This document shows positions 45,901-60,900 of a DNA stretch of 64,000 nucleotides, piece after piece (position 1 is the first letter of the stretch; the number at the start of each line of letters is the position of its first letter). The stretch is taken from assembly GCA_945910005.1 (NCBI GenBank), contig OX246746.1:29451298-29515297 (forward strand), given 5' to 3'. A program made the translations under genes and the position numbers. The notes beneath the pieces are model-generated. The model saw only the letters and a program-made list of their open reading frames with translations, was not told where the DNA came from and ran no database searches. The DNA comes from Isoperla grammatica (Eukaryota > Arthropoda > Insecta > Plecoptera > Perlodidae).

Positions 45901-48900
45901 CTAGAATACCGGTAGCCACCTGACACATTGGCTATTCAGGGGACCAGTCGGTCTTCCCAGGAATGTTCCTTAGAGCATCACTTTATTTCAGACTTCACAA
46001 GTACCTCTAGTTAGCTGCAGCTAGTTTCAAGGTTCGTGCTCTCTGGATGGAGAAAAACTTATCTAGTGTAGATGTGGGAGTAAAGGAGATATGTAACAGT
46101 GTAACACTGTTACAATGGCAGCATTGTTGTCTTGTTGGCCAAATAGTCTGCTAAAAGTTGTATGCAAATAAAGCCTGTGTTGGAATCTCTTGAATATAAG
46201 TGCATGACATTTGGTCCTAACTGGATGATCAAATGTCTTAAGCATTAAGGCTGTATGTCCATCTACCCTGCGGAACCCCCAATTTATGTCGGTTAAAATT
46301 GCATTAAAATGCGTTAGAAAATTGTCTCAATATAAACTAGGGATGAACATCGATAAAATAAAAACTATCGATAATCGAAAAGATGACTGCATTATCGATC
46401 GATAATATCAAACGATAATAAATTTACAAAATTGAAGTCATCTTTTACAGTTTCAGTGATATGTCGCCTGATATGGCAACATTACTTAGACACATCTGAC
46501 GTGACACTCTGAGAGTATAATCACATTTTAGTCTAGGGATGTGCGAACCGGGACGAAATTCGAACCGAACCGAACCTTGAGCCCGGTTCGGTTCGGTTCG
46601 AACAACTATTTTATGCGTCGAACCTCGAACCGAACCTTTCGAAATTCCCGCGCGCTCGAAACCCCGCCTTCCGAGGCCACGCCTACAGTCGCGACCGATC
46701 GATATTCGATAATCGAGAGTCGAAAATATAGTTGCGAGCGACGATCGAGTGCGAGTGTGTCATTATGGCGTCATGACTAGCGAATTTGTGTGACTTCTTT
46801 AGGCGTTTTATGATGTTTTAGCGAGTTTGACAGTTTGTTTCACTTTCATTCCACCAGTGTTTAGTTTTTGCTCTTCAAAATGAAACGCCGTGTGCTGGTG
46901 TTCGATGATGATGATGATCACGCGGGCGAGGTAGTGGACGACCCAAGCCAGACTGATAGGCCTACCGGTACTGTGACTAGCCTAGGCCTAGGCCTAGGTC
47001 CGATTGGGTCCGATGCAACGTGCGCCGTAGGCCTAGCGGTACCATGTACTTCGCAAGACCTAGGCATTGGGTTTGAAATATAGGCCTATATTTCAAACCC
47101 AATGACCTAGGCCTGGGTACAACCCCACTTTTTAAGACGCATTTTACCAAGCTTGCAACTAGCCTACGCAAAGCGAATGCAACCATTGTAAGCGGAATTT
47201 TCAGACACCGTCAGGAACCACGACTAGGCCAACCCTGATTCGGCATTTGATGCGGAAACATAAAAAAAAAATACAGTGAGTTTTTAGAAGAAAACTAAAC
47301 ACTAACCTAAAAACACCTTTTGAAAAAGGTTCGGTTCGGTTCGAGGTTCGCGAACCTTTTTAATGCAGGTTCGAGGTTCGGTTCGAAGTTTAAAAAAACT
47401 GGTTCGCACAACCCCACATTTTACGAGGCCCGAGGCCTAGTATTTTGGCAGTATCTTTGAGTATTTCAATACTAGAAAGGTCCGAGAAGAACGAAATAAT
47501 GTTTTACGAACCCGCTTTTTTAGAAATCAGACCATTCGATAATATTTGTATTATCGATTATCGAAATTTTATTGCATATCGAATATCGAACGATAATATC
47601 GATTATCGTGTGCATCCCTAATATAAACCATTGAAATAATATATTACCCACTAGAGAATTTAATGATGTTATGAGTGTTTCTGTGCCCCATGAAATATTT
47701 CCATTTTCTAGATGTTTTTGTCTTACTTTTGAAATATGTTGTTGCAACACGTTGTTGCAACACATCTTTCACGAAAAAAAAAAAAGATCGAAACGAAGAA
47801 ACATACTTGAGTATTGACTGATGCATAGTAAAGAAATGCCTGTGCGTGATGAGGGCTACCAACCACCATCTGGAGTGACTTTGCCACTAACGGCATTCAT
47901 TCACTAAGTCGTGGTTGCCTACATGAAAAGTAGCTGCATAAAACATATGATTATATATCTACCTAAGGGTCCAGGGGAGTCTAACTCACTAAATTAACGT
48001 TTTTTCTTGAGAACACTTAATTGAAAAAGTGATTCGTATATGTGCAGCTTTTAAAGACTACCTAGTTGCCTACATTTGTAACTATCATTTTATATGATGG
48101 ATAACGATTTCGATTTCGAGTATCCATAGGCCTAGGCCTACTAGCTTAACTATTAAAAATGAATATTTTATTGAGATTCCGTAGTTTATTTAGTTTTACG
48201 TATCCTGTTAGGACCAATATGTCTTGCCCCTATGTTTAATACGTGTTATTTAAAACGTTATCTAAAAATGGGTTTGAATTCCGTTTCTTGAGCAATGTAC
48301 ATATTGTCATGTTATCCCACTTAAAATGTGATATTTCCTCTCCCGTTTACTGCACATATTCACCTCTATTCAATCTTGCTGTACCTAATTTCTACAAATA
48401 TTTTCTTCATAGTTGGTTTGTACACTTGTATTTCAGTGGTCCCATAGCTTACGTGGTACCGTACCTATCGTACCTATCGCACAGCACCTGCCACACTATA
48501 CCTTGAGAACCTTGTTCGTTACTAGTGGCAATTAGCTTTCAGATTATTTCAGAATTTCTGGGATGATCCAAAACCCATCGTGTTGTTATTCATGTTTTAG
48601 TTGTGGTCGGATGAACTGTTGAAAATGGCATACAATTTAGCTCAGTTAAACAGTTCAGCTATTGCATTTCTTCAAAAAGCACACACCAAGTTGACTCTAC
48701 TTACAGACAAAGCTGGCAAAATACCAATAAAAAAGTAAGTGGTCTGCATGTCTTGTATGTATCACGGTTTTTTATCGACGTGATATAACCCCCTTAGCAG
48801 GCCCTTCTCGTTCTGATTAACCTGAAAACTGCTGCATTTGCTGCTTGCTTCTCTAGCCTGGAGGACACATTTTAAATTGTTTTTACATTTGCATGTTAAA

Positions 48901-51900
48901 TTTCTCTTGCTTGCTACGATCTAACAAAAAAGACAACTTGTCGTAGGCTATAGGCATAATCAATCTCTCCTGCAGACGAGCAAAGGTGCTAGCACCGAAT
49001 AATGAACGAATCTGAGTTGAGCATTTATGTGCATGCCTGTATCTGTTATGTGCTGCTGATAGTGATGGCATTGGTTGAGCAATAGCCAGTCTCTCGTGGG
49101 GTTTCCCTTCATACAGCAGTAGTTCGTGATGATGTGCCGTTGCTTGCTGTTCATGGTGGCATCTAAGAACTAACCGCTTGACGTAATCTCCATTGGTGGG
49201 TAACATTAGTGCAATGTTGATGCATGCTTTGTTTCATAGCGTTTCCCCGCCATGCATAGCCCCACCATGGCAATGTTGATATCGATATCACCCAAGTGTA
49301 GAGCTAAGGTATAAATAACAAATTATCAATGGAGCATTGTTTATCTTAGTTATCACTTTTTAAAATTGTGATTTTAACTAGAAAAAATTTAGACCCCAAC
49401 TGAAATCCATGTATACCTCATTTATGGATTCTTAAACCAACTTCACGAAAAAGTAATAAGAGTTCAATATGGTATGGTCTAAGGTATGGTCTATACCTTC
49501 TATTATCTCTGAATATGTTGAATTGAAATGGGCATATTTTAGTTTCATGGCACCCCCTGCTTGCCGTGAGCTTTGAGACTGGCGGTCGAACTGCACGGAG
49601 TAGCATGTGCATACACGTAGTGGGTACCTTACAAATGTCTGCGTAGAACCAATCCGTACTGTAATAAATAATATAATATTTTCTGTTTATTTGAAAATAC
49701 TTGAAAGGTTGGTTCATAAAATACAACACCTGTCTTAAGAGCTAGGCAGGACAGCCCATCCCTTGGTACCTCTTGTATCTAGTTTTCTCACCCTGTGACC
49801 TCTCCTTCATTTAACTTATAGCACGTTACTTGTGTTGTTTGCATATATGGCTTTACAATTGTCTAATGTAGGCTGCTGATCCTCTATAGGAAATTGATAC
49901 AGTGTATGTGTTGATCCAGATAGGAAGACTCTTCCTATCTAAAATATCTTTGTTAATGTGTAATCCAAAAATTATAAAACCAACTCCGACTGGGACTTGA
50001 ACCCAGGTCTCCTACCTCGCCGGGCAGGTCTCCTAATCACTAGATCCCCTGGCCTGGTGAATTAACATCTGAATTTGGTGCACTGGAATGTTTGTTAGGA
50101 AATGTGTAAGTGCATATTTTTTTTGTTCATGACTCATCATCTTCATGATGATCACAGCTGCTTGTTTAAACTATTATATATATTGCTGGCTGAAAGTGTG
50201 TACAGAACATACAGCTTATGTTAAAGAATGCAAAAGCCGCATGCAGAGCAATGCAAGATAAAAGGATCAATTAGATTAAGAAAACCTAACATATGAATTA
50301 TAGTTACTAAACTACAAAGTGAACTAACTAAGTAAACTAACCCAAGTTGGTGCTATTGGGGCAGGGTTACCATATGTCTAGTTAAAGTCAGACAAGTCCT
50401 CTTTCTTCTTTATCAAAATTACTAAGTGTCCGGGTTTTCTCATTTTGTGTAATTAAAAACAAGAAGAGTCAAATTGGGATGAATGTGGGTTGTCTAAGTT
50501 AGCCTTGCTAAAAAACAGTTAGTCTATTGAACTTGGCACAAAGACAAACTTCCACCTGCAGAAACCAATGCAATACCAGTCTCTTTGTTGTCTTAAAGTT
50601 AGTTAAAGGCATGCAAAGTAATGATGAATACATAACATAATTGTTGTTGACACATTTATTTGAAGTAAACACATTTTCCTAATGCAAAAAGTGTGGTTTC
50701 ATCTCCAGCAGATAAAAATGCACCAAAGGTATGGACACCCTTATTCCTGTATTATCTATCTATAACGCAAAAAGACGTAACATGTACAAGATTGTTTAAT
50801 GAATAAGATCAAGTCTGCTTATTTAAGTGCAAGTGTTCTCCTTTTTGCTCTTACACACATGGTAACCCTATATTGGTGAGATAGGACGTGGAGCTAAGAT
50901 TAGGGATGGTCAAGCTTTGCACATGCTATTAATATTGGCTAGCTGGCATAAATTTGCTGCTTGCAAGTAGGTAGATCATCTCATTCGACTAACATGTAGT
51001 ACACTACATTTTGTTGTAGCATTTTATCGGACTGTCAAAGAATTGTGGCTTGTCGGAGTTGCCGTTGCTGTTACCGAGCTGTTACGTCAATATTTGTACT
51101 AAGATGTTAAAAATTAAAAGATAAAATAAGAATAAGGGACATTTTTACTTGGGTTAAAAAAATAAGTCTAGGTGAAGATGAGTCAATTTTCAGGATTTTT
51201 AACTAGTACATGCCAATGTAGGAATGTAAGTTTATTTAAAAATCAACTTTGGAAATATGTTGTAGATAACAAAAATGCCTTATACATAGGCCTATATGTA
51301 TTGTGACTAATGTACTTGAGAAGGGTAGGCAGTATGAGCTAAACAAAACAAAAAAACATTCTACTGTACTATGACCTATATGGAACTATACACAATTAAC
51401 CACTTTATATAATTATTGTTCAATTCTTTTTCTAGTGTGATCAAGATGTTTGCACAGAACAAAGAAGACAGAAAACGAGTGGAAAAAGCTTTGGATATTT
51501 CTGGGCTTCCTTCAGGGAAGGTAATAGTGCATTACATTTTTAAGACTACAATGCATTAATTATTGATTAGGATTGCCATTCAATATGAAATTGATGTAGA
51601 TAAACATGTACATTGAATTAATTATTAGTCGATAATTTTTGTGTCGTTCATTCGTAGAACCAAAATCACCGTTAGTCTATCGAATCATTCTTTTATTGAC
51701 TCCAAAACACATAGTGTATACTTTGTAACAATGCGTTTTGTTTTTTGTTTTTTTACAGAATGACGCTTTGAGTATTCAAAAATTCCAGTTTGAAGACTTC
51801 TTCATTTTCTACAAAAACTTGACATTACGAACAGAAGTGGAGAAAGTCTTCGACGAGCTGTGTGGGTCGGCTAAACGTAAATTAATGACAGCTGCACAAT

Positions 51901-54900
51901 TCGTAGAGTTCTTGAATAAAACGCAACGTGATCCACGTCTAAACGAAATACTCTATCCGTATGCTAATAATACGAGAGCTAAGGATCTCGTCCAGCAATA
52001 CGAACCTAACAAGTACAATGCTCAAAGAGGTATGTCACATCTTTAGTATCTTGATGGGGCTTCTCAGAGCTTTGTCTAAGGATAAAGACTGTGTGTATGA
52101 CTTCAAATCAGTTATCTGATTCTAGAGTAGTCATGGCCAACCTTTTATGTACAACCCATGACCTAGTTGGTCACTGACCAAATATTATTTCTAGGGCTGT
52201 GCGAGCAGGGATTTTTCAAGTCGAGCGAGATCGAGCAAGATTCAGAAGATATTCTTGAATCTCGAGCGAGATTCGAGATCGAGCGAACCAAAAATTTTCT
52301 TGAATATCGAGCGAGATTCAAGATAAAAACATACTTTTCTTATTACCTTCCTAGTACCATAAAGGCCCGAATATAACGCGATGTTTTTTTTTAAACAAAA
52401 AATTCCATATCTTCGCTCGCGCTAGAATCGGAGACTACAAATTTCCAAACGCATTTCGCGATGTTTGAAATTCCCGCCTAAAGTCGATAAAGTAGTAACT
52501 TTCGATACCGGCAAGGCGATCAAGTAGTCCCAGGCTAGCCCCGATGCTAGCGCAACCTCTTATTAATTGAAGAACTTCTAAGGGAGGAACAGGGTGTTGG
52601 GAGTGGGGTGATATCCAAGATGGACGTCGTCAATGGAAAGTGATGACTTGGTCTGCGGAATTTTTACCAGCTGACCAGCAAGCAATTTTGCAAAGAGTTA
52701 GACTATTTTTGAAGTCCATGGCATATTACTAGAATCCATGTTTTGGTAGTACAATCACGAAAATAGGCCGCCTAAATGTTGTATCTAGATTATACAAAGC
52801 CTAGGCTAGAGTAGGCCCAGGCCTAGGCCTAGGCCGAGCCCTCTCGAGCCCGCTCGAGACTCGAATTTTCGAGCAGGTGTTTGAGCAAGTCGAGCGATAC
52901 ACGAGCAGAATTTTTATCTCGATCTCGTCTCGAAATTTCGAGACTCGCACAGCTCTAATTATTTCAATTCAATTAATTTAGTGACCACTGACTAGGGACA
53001 GTGTACTATTTAAGTAAGAATCAGTGACCTCCAAAATTAGAATCTTGTCACTGTAGAACCAAGTCTTATTGACTTGAAGGCAGTGTACAATTACTGGCAC
53101 TAACTGTAGTTCATTATAGCCTCAGTTGATATAAAATGGTGGGGTAAATTTTAATTTATCTCCTAAAAACAAGCAGTTTAAAAAAACAACCAAACTTTCA
53201 AGAAAGACACAGAGAGGGGGACACTGAAAGTGTCAGTTATTTATATAGTACCTACTTAACCCTACTCTTTTGTAAATTCATAAATGCTATGCAAATGTTG
53301 AAAACAAAATGTGGTAATTGTATGGGACTTTTGAATTATGTACGACTAATTGTAGCAAGTAGGCGTACCTTATGTAATTATTTTGTGAATGTTACAGGTC
53401 AGTTCAGTTTTGATGGCTTCTTACGCTACTTGATGAGTGAAGACAATCCTATCATGTCGACCACTAAGTTTGATCTCTCCGACGATATGGACCAGCCATT
53501 GGCACATTATTTTATAAATTCATCTCACAACACTTACCTGACCGGTCACCAGCTGACCGGTAAGTCTGCGGTAGAGATGTACCGCCAGTGTCTGCTTGCC
53601 GGCTGCCGCTGTGTTGAATTAGACTTCTGGAATGGAAGAACTGAAGAACCCGCTATCGTGCATGGGTACACATTCGTTCCAGAGATAAGTGCAAAGGTAA
53701 GAACCGGTGCCGTAGAACGTCACAATACTCGATTTAAATTATACAGATTAATGTTAGGGATGACATCGTTTACTAAATTAATATGTTCTTGTTTTTCAGG
53801 AAGTGATAGAAGCAATAGCAGAGACGGCCTTCAAAACATCTGACTATCCAGTAGTTTTATCGTTTGAAAACCACTGTAATCCACGTCAGCAAGCGAAGAT
53901 AGCTCAGTACTGTCGAGACATCTTTGGTGATATGCTCTTAGATGAACCACTAGATTCTCATAAGGTACTGTAACATTTCACACTAGTACGTTTTCTTATT
54001 TTTCTCGTGAGAGCAATGCTGTCAAATTTCATGAATTGTACACCTTGCATTCTCACTTTCAGTTGCCTAACATTCCATTCCATGGGAATTAGTTTCGATC
54101 CCTAGGTGCCTATACAAATGCGGTGTTAACATTTTTTTTTTGTAAAATTTATATATAGTAGGGATGGACGAACCTTGGTTTTTTAATTTCGAACCGAACT
54201 CGAACTTCTGAGCAAAAAAAGTTCTGAACTTCGAACTCGAACCGAACTTTTACGAAGCGGCTTGAAAACTGAAATATTGCACAAATTCAGGAAGAAAGGA
54301 AAGTAATCCCAAAATAATGTTCTTTTGTGTATCTGTGGACGTAGGCCTAGTCGGCATTGGTGCCGGATCGTCCTCATTTTCTTCACTGTCCATGATAAAT
54401 TTAAAATTTGTTACAAGTCTTCTAAACAAGATGTGAAACCATCTAAATTCGTGGTCATAGAGAATTCGTGGCCTACGTCGTTCGTGGTCGTTCGATGTTT
54501 GGTTGGAAGTCGATAGTCGACATGCGCGAGCACGAAAGATCAAAACAAATCCTTCTCCGTACGAAGCGCTGCAATCGTGAATATATTTGTGAAGTAACCC
54601 CAACTCCATAAAGAACGTATTTTATCACGATTTTGTAATAGAATTTTGTTTTATTTGAGGTTAAATTGTGATACAATCTGTATATTATACCAAATTCCAT
54701 AGTATTCAACTTTCTTTTTGTCTCGACTGAAATAAAAATTATTAAAATATGTAATGAAAAACTTGATAAATTGTCGTTACTGTATTATGTATACAGAGCC
54801 CTAGTCAGCAACTCGTTGATCCTGTAGCGACAGCCATGCTACCTACCAGCGTTATGGCGAACCATAACAATAAGCAATAACATTCACCTGCATCGGCATC

Positions 54901-57900
54901 GCTTGTAGGTCGACGAAGACGAAAAAGCAATCATAACATGATGATTGTGCACATAAAACCATTTAATTACGTGTTTAATGTAATACATTTTCTTGCATAA
55001 TGTGCCATATTAGACCAGTTGTTGACGAGGAAGGTTGGAGGAAACACAATAATAGGCCTCATCATGCCGTGGAAGGCATAGAGCCTAGGCCTAGGCCTAG
55101 GCCTCAGTCGTGCAATGGAAGGCCCTAGGCCTAGGCCTGTGCATAATGAATTTTCAAAACATTTTCTTTCGGCAAGCGTTGTTTACTGTTGTGTTGGCGG
55201 TTTTTACGAGGAATACGCTAAAAAATAGTTAAAACTGACTCAGAAAAGTTCGGTTCAAGTTCGAAATTTTTATAAATCACGAACTCGAACCTTAACATTC
55301 GAACTCGAACCGAACCGAACTTCAAAAAAAGTTCGGTTCGAGTTCGGAATTTCGAACGTTCGTCCATCCCTAATATATAGGCCTATTTGACATAATGGAA
55401 ATTTAAAATTTTCTGATCCACACCCCTAGTAAGCCCTATCAATTATTTCGAAATAAATTTGGTTGTTCTTGTAATTTACTATACATAACTGTTCCTGATA
55501 GAAATTGCATCTGTGTTGGTTTAGTTGGAGCCAGGCTCGTTATTGCCTCCTCCGTCTCTCCTGAAACGCAAGATAATAATAAAGAATAAGAAGAAACATC
55601 ATCACCATCACCACCACAAGAAGACTGAGAATGCTACACAGCCGACAGCGGCAGAAACTATGCAGGGTAACGGAGACATCCCCCACGCGCCTCCAATACA
55701 GGTGCGACAGAGCAGCAAAGAGAGCCAAAAGGAAGACGACGAGAACGGTACGAATTAATGTCCTTGCACTTTAGTGGTACACTTTGGGAATGCTTTCTTT
55801 TCTTCTATTGTAACTTGAACAGTTGAGACTGAAATGAAACATAAAACATGTGACCCTACTTTTTTTTTTTTTTTATACATTGAAAACTAATGCCACTTGG
55901 TATTAGACTATCTGCATAATGCAATGAAGAAAAGCTTGATTTGATTTATTTCATGGCCGTATTCAAAAACGGATACCGTTTCAATTTTATCAAAACCACA
56001 TGTAGGCCTACAACCAGTTACTAATCTTACTAAATGTCGATACTCTTTTGTTGAAGATGATGACGAGGATAGCTCTAGTGCCGAGGAAGTGGAGGAAGAT
56101 GGACCGGAAGAGATGAAACTAAGACTTCAAGAGAAACCACCTACCGATAAAGTATCTACGGCTAAAGAAACGGAGGCTGGAGCTGAAATATCGGCTCTAG
56201 TCAACTACGTACAACCAGTACACTTTACATCGTTTGATAATTCAGAAAGTAAGTGTGGCTTCAATCTACTGCAGGGTGACACCAAAAATTACTAGAGCTT
56301 AAATTCTCTTGGACAAGATGCCGATGTCATATTATGGTATCAGAAATCTCTAAAGATCATAATAATTAGAGGTGTATGTGTGAAAGTAGCAATTTTGTTT
56401 AATATTTAGCAATTATTTCAATTTTTGTATGCACATTTAAAACTTTGGAGCATCTATGTATTTTATCTCCTAAAATATTTAGACCCTAAATTTCCAAACA
56501 TTTGTGTAATGTGTACATAATACATACAATTTATGCTTTAAGGCTCTGTGGGTTTCACATTTTTACTTCATATTAGTAGCATCCCAATGTCAATTATACT
56601 TTTGTGTATTATTTTACTCAAATTGACCTCCCATAGAAAAGAACCGTTACTACGAGATGTCCTCCTTTGACGAGAAGCAAGCGACAACATTACTGAAAGA
56701 GCACCCTATCGAGTTTGTCAACTATAACAAACACCAGTTGAGCAGAGTCTACCCTGCCGGCACAAGATTCGACTCTTCCAACTTCATGCCACAAGTATTT
56801 TGGAATGCAGGATGCCAACTGGTGGCTCTCAACTATCAAACACTAGGTATGTGGGACAGATATGTGTCTAGAGATGGGCAACATTTGTATTTTACTCGTG
56901 CAACTGTTAGGCTACGGTATATTTATTCATTCGTCGATTACAACTACAGTGAAACCCACCTAACTCGTTCCCTTGGTACTCGTTTTCCCCTTCAACTCAC
57001 CATTATTTTCAGGTCCCTAACTTTTTCCTTATATAAACAATGCTAAAATTCCCCCCGAACTCGTTTTCCCGCATAGTTCGACAAAAAATATCGATGAAAA
57101 TGGATATGTTTACCCCCGTGTCTCGTTTCTCGCCCGTCTCTATGCCGCATTGTGTTCTCGGCACCTCGTGCTGCTCAACTTCGAAAAAAAATCCCCCCTC
57201 CCGCCCCTTCCTCGCCAACAACATGACCATTGAAAGATAAATGCAGGCCCAACCCAAATATTAAGAACTAGGAATGTCTGCAGACCGCGACCTTCGATAA
57301 GTGTGAGTGGTCGGAGATGCTCACACAAAGAGATAACATCCACTTCTATTTATTGGTTGTCACTCTTCTGTCACCATTCTACGCCTTTAGAGATAGATGG
57401 TGCAATGTTGTGTTTTAGTGCTGTAAGTGGAGACAAACTTGACTAAGGAATTGCATTCAATGCATTGACAAGGGTCTGACAGTAATGGGCCATAAATTAG
57501 ATTGCACCAGTAGCTGCGCAAGCGGGTGGCGGCGTAGAGGGGGACTGCTGCTGGAGGGGAAGGGGGGGCGTGCTTTCACTTCCTGGAGACAGCAGACCAC
57601 CTGCATGTTGTTCGGTTGGAAGGGTGGAAGAGAAGGGGTCATAATCTCGACCATAATGTCAAGCTATAGATAGCAAAAATACATAGGTTATTATGGGAAA
57701 GTGTCTGGGACTATCACCAAGCGTCGTAATACTGCGATCGTCGTAGTGTCCAAGGGTCGTACTACCAAGGTTTGACTGATGTACATATATATTTTTTAGT
57801 ATGGGAGATCATAATAAGGATGGATTTTGATTTTTTAAATAATTTTTTAAATCTCGTTTTCCCGTTACTCATTTTTTTTCGATGTCCCCAGAAAAACGAG

Positions 57901-60900
57901 CTAGGAGGGTTTCACTGTGTAATGTGGTTCACTTTGGTGAACTTGGTGGCTTAGCTCATTATGTACAGCCCACTTTTAACAAACTCGAACAAAACTGATT
58001 TTTTTATGAACTCGCCTTCCTCAACATGATAGGATAGGCTATAATGTCGAAAATCAGTGTTACCTTGAGCAACGTAACATCAAGGTTGTCTTGTATAAGG
58101 TGTATTCTACACACGAAACATTTTAGATGCATATCTATAAAATAAATTTACATTTTTCAGATCTTGCTATGCAGTTAAACCTTGGGATCTTCGAATACAA
58201 CAATCGGTGTGGATATATTTTGAAACCGGAATTCATGCGACGTAAAGATCGTCGCTTGGATCCGTTTGCGGAGTCAACAGTGGATGGCATTATCGCCGGG
58301 ACAGTACACGTCCACGTGATATCCGGACAGTTCCTCACCGATAAGAGGGTGGGCACATACGTAGAAGTGGACATGTACGGTCTTCCGGCCGATACTGTTC
58401 GAAAGAAGTTTAGGACCAAAATAGTACCAAACAACGGGATCAATCCTTCATTTGACGAGGAGCCATTTATATTTAAGAAGGTAGGTTTTCTAGTGTGTCA
58501 TCAAAACCGTGAATATGAGTGGGTTTCTACTTTCTTGCACTCCTAGTTGAAAGTGATGTGCAGATGTTTAAAGTCAAATTAATCGTAGCTATATAAAAGA
58601 CAATGCAATGCAATTCTTATCTAAATCTCAATAGGAATGGGAACACCTTATTTTTTTGTAAAATTATCATTTCATGGCGTTTCCAAAAATACGTTCCCCG
58701 ACTTGGCATCTGACACCTAAAACGCTAAAAAAACATATCTGTAGATGTCTTAGGGTGAAAACGTGTATATTCCTAAGTTGGTCATGCCCTTGGTTCAGGT
58801 GGTGTTACCGGAACTGGCCAGCATCCGCATCTCTGCCTACGAGGAGTCTGGCCGTCTGATTGGCCACAGGGTGTTACCGGTGGTCGGCCTGTGTCCTGGC
58901 TACCGACACATAACCCTACGCACAGAAGCAGGCCAGCCATTGCCGTTAGCAACGCTCTTCCTTCTGGTCGTTGTCAAGGACTACGTTCCTCACGGACTGT
59001 CCGACTTCGCGGAAGCTCTCGCCAACCCTATCAAGTATCAATCGGAGTTGGAGAAGAGAGAGCAACAGCTAGCCGTGCTAACGGACGATATGGAGGTGAT
59101 AGAAGTATGTATTGCCAGCTTATTGATACCTTTATTTATATATATGTATAGTGAGTACCTGTTTTCATTTTGTTTATCAGTATTGATGTCTTTGAAGTGT
59201 GGAACTGACTAATATAATGTTGTAATGGATTATTCATCATTCCACTTCGGCCTATTGTTATTGATATTAATTTAAAACCCAATATTATCTACTTTTCATT
59301 ATGCAAATATGCTTCTCTTTACATGTAGGGTCTATACTATTTATTAAATGCATTATTTATTTTTATTCTTGTATGGCTAGATTAAGAACCTGCGGCAGCA
59401 GAGCATGACAATTTAAGGTTTTCTGTTCGTATCTTTAAAACAGCTTTTAAAATCTAAACTGTGGGCTGATACACAAGACAAATATTATCAGGATCTACGA
59501 TAAGGAAAAAAATGTAGGTATGCAAAAATCATTACGCTTGGATTAAATGTGATGATACGATATTATAAGGGCTTCCGTCACGGTTTTCAAAGCATTTTCC
59601 TTTCATCTTTTCTTTCTGTTATACATGTGAACATTATTTTGTCACCATTTTCTTTAAAAAAATTTTAATGCCTGGTCAGCCACATTATTATTTGATTGTT
59701 CCTGAACACGCCTGTAGCAGTGCTGGTGATGGTTGCAGCCGGAAGAGTGTAGCAGTAGTACGAGCACGAGTAAACCCGCTGCCACCAAGAGTTCACTGTC
59801 GGACTTGGCCAGTGGTCACAGTTCCACCTCGTCGCCGACCAAACGGACGTCGATAGTAGTGCCGAGCATGTGCGAAGCGGAAGCCACTTCGGACACGGAT
59901 CTTACGTCTGCACCCCTGGGAGAAGTGGCGCACAGTAGTACAAAGACGCAGGCAAACTCGTTGGCCTCCACTAACGGTGAGTGTGATAAGATAGATTGTG
60001 TGCAGCAACGTAGCCCTTTCGAAATTTCGTTGCCTTTTAGGTACCAATCAACAGGTATAAACTTTTCACACTCTCCCCCCTACATTAACACTTTTTGCGA
60101 TTTTGCGGTCCGCAGAAAACGAACGCCTTTACTCATCACTTCCATAATATGTATGCAAAATTGTTTTAAAACAATTTTTTGTGCAATAAGACTAAAAACG
60201 TCAATTATTGTGATAAGTAAGCACACATTAGCTTCTTTTAGTGGAAATGATAATAAAAAAAAACTATTGTAGTCTCACGAGTACCACTTTTTAGCATTAA
60301 TGATAAAAAATGAACATGATCAGATACACACAACGTATCAAAAGTTTGAAAAATTAATTCTAACCCTAATTTTCCCACATAGGATTTATAGTTTTCAAAA
60401 AAAAGCACATGAGTATGGGTAAGTGGTAAGTAATTTACCTACGTATTAAGAAAATATACTTGTTTCTGTTTCTGGAACTGCAGTCACTATGGAAATAACT
60501 GCTGAATCATTGAAGCATCTTATGGAGAGCAAAGTGGTGAAAGAGAAGCGTGCCGAGCTGGAGAAGAAACTGGAAGCGTTGCGTAAGAAGCATGACAAGG
60601 AGAAAATACGGGCACAACCACACAAATCTGTCTCAGATGTAGATAAATCGAAATCGAAATTCTACATGAGTCATAAACTAGTCAAGCGGTTATCCAGTAA
60701 GAACATGTAAGTACTATAACTTTCCATTATGTCACAATTACAGTAATTACTCTTTTAAATTCAATCTTAATTAAAATTCAAATTGATTTGTTCAAAAACT
60801 AGCCTAGGGAATATTCAAAATGGAATTTTGTTATTCCATAGGCTAGTCTTGTTCAATCTAGTTAGTCTGCCATGTGACTAGAGTAGTCGCAGTAGCCTTT

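Noticed and set aside
48883..49206. 107-codon - strand frame in PLCB intron 3
   Set aside because: No recognisable domain. His- and Arg-rich composition with no splice sites in phase.
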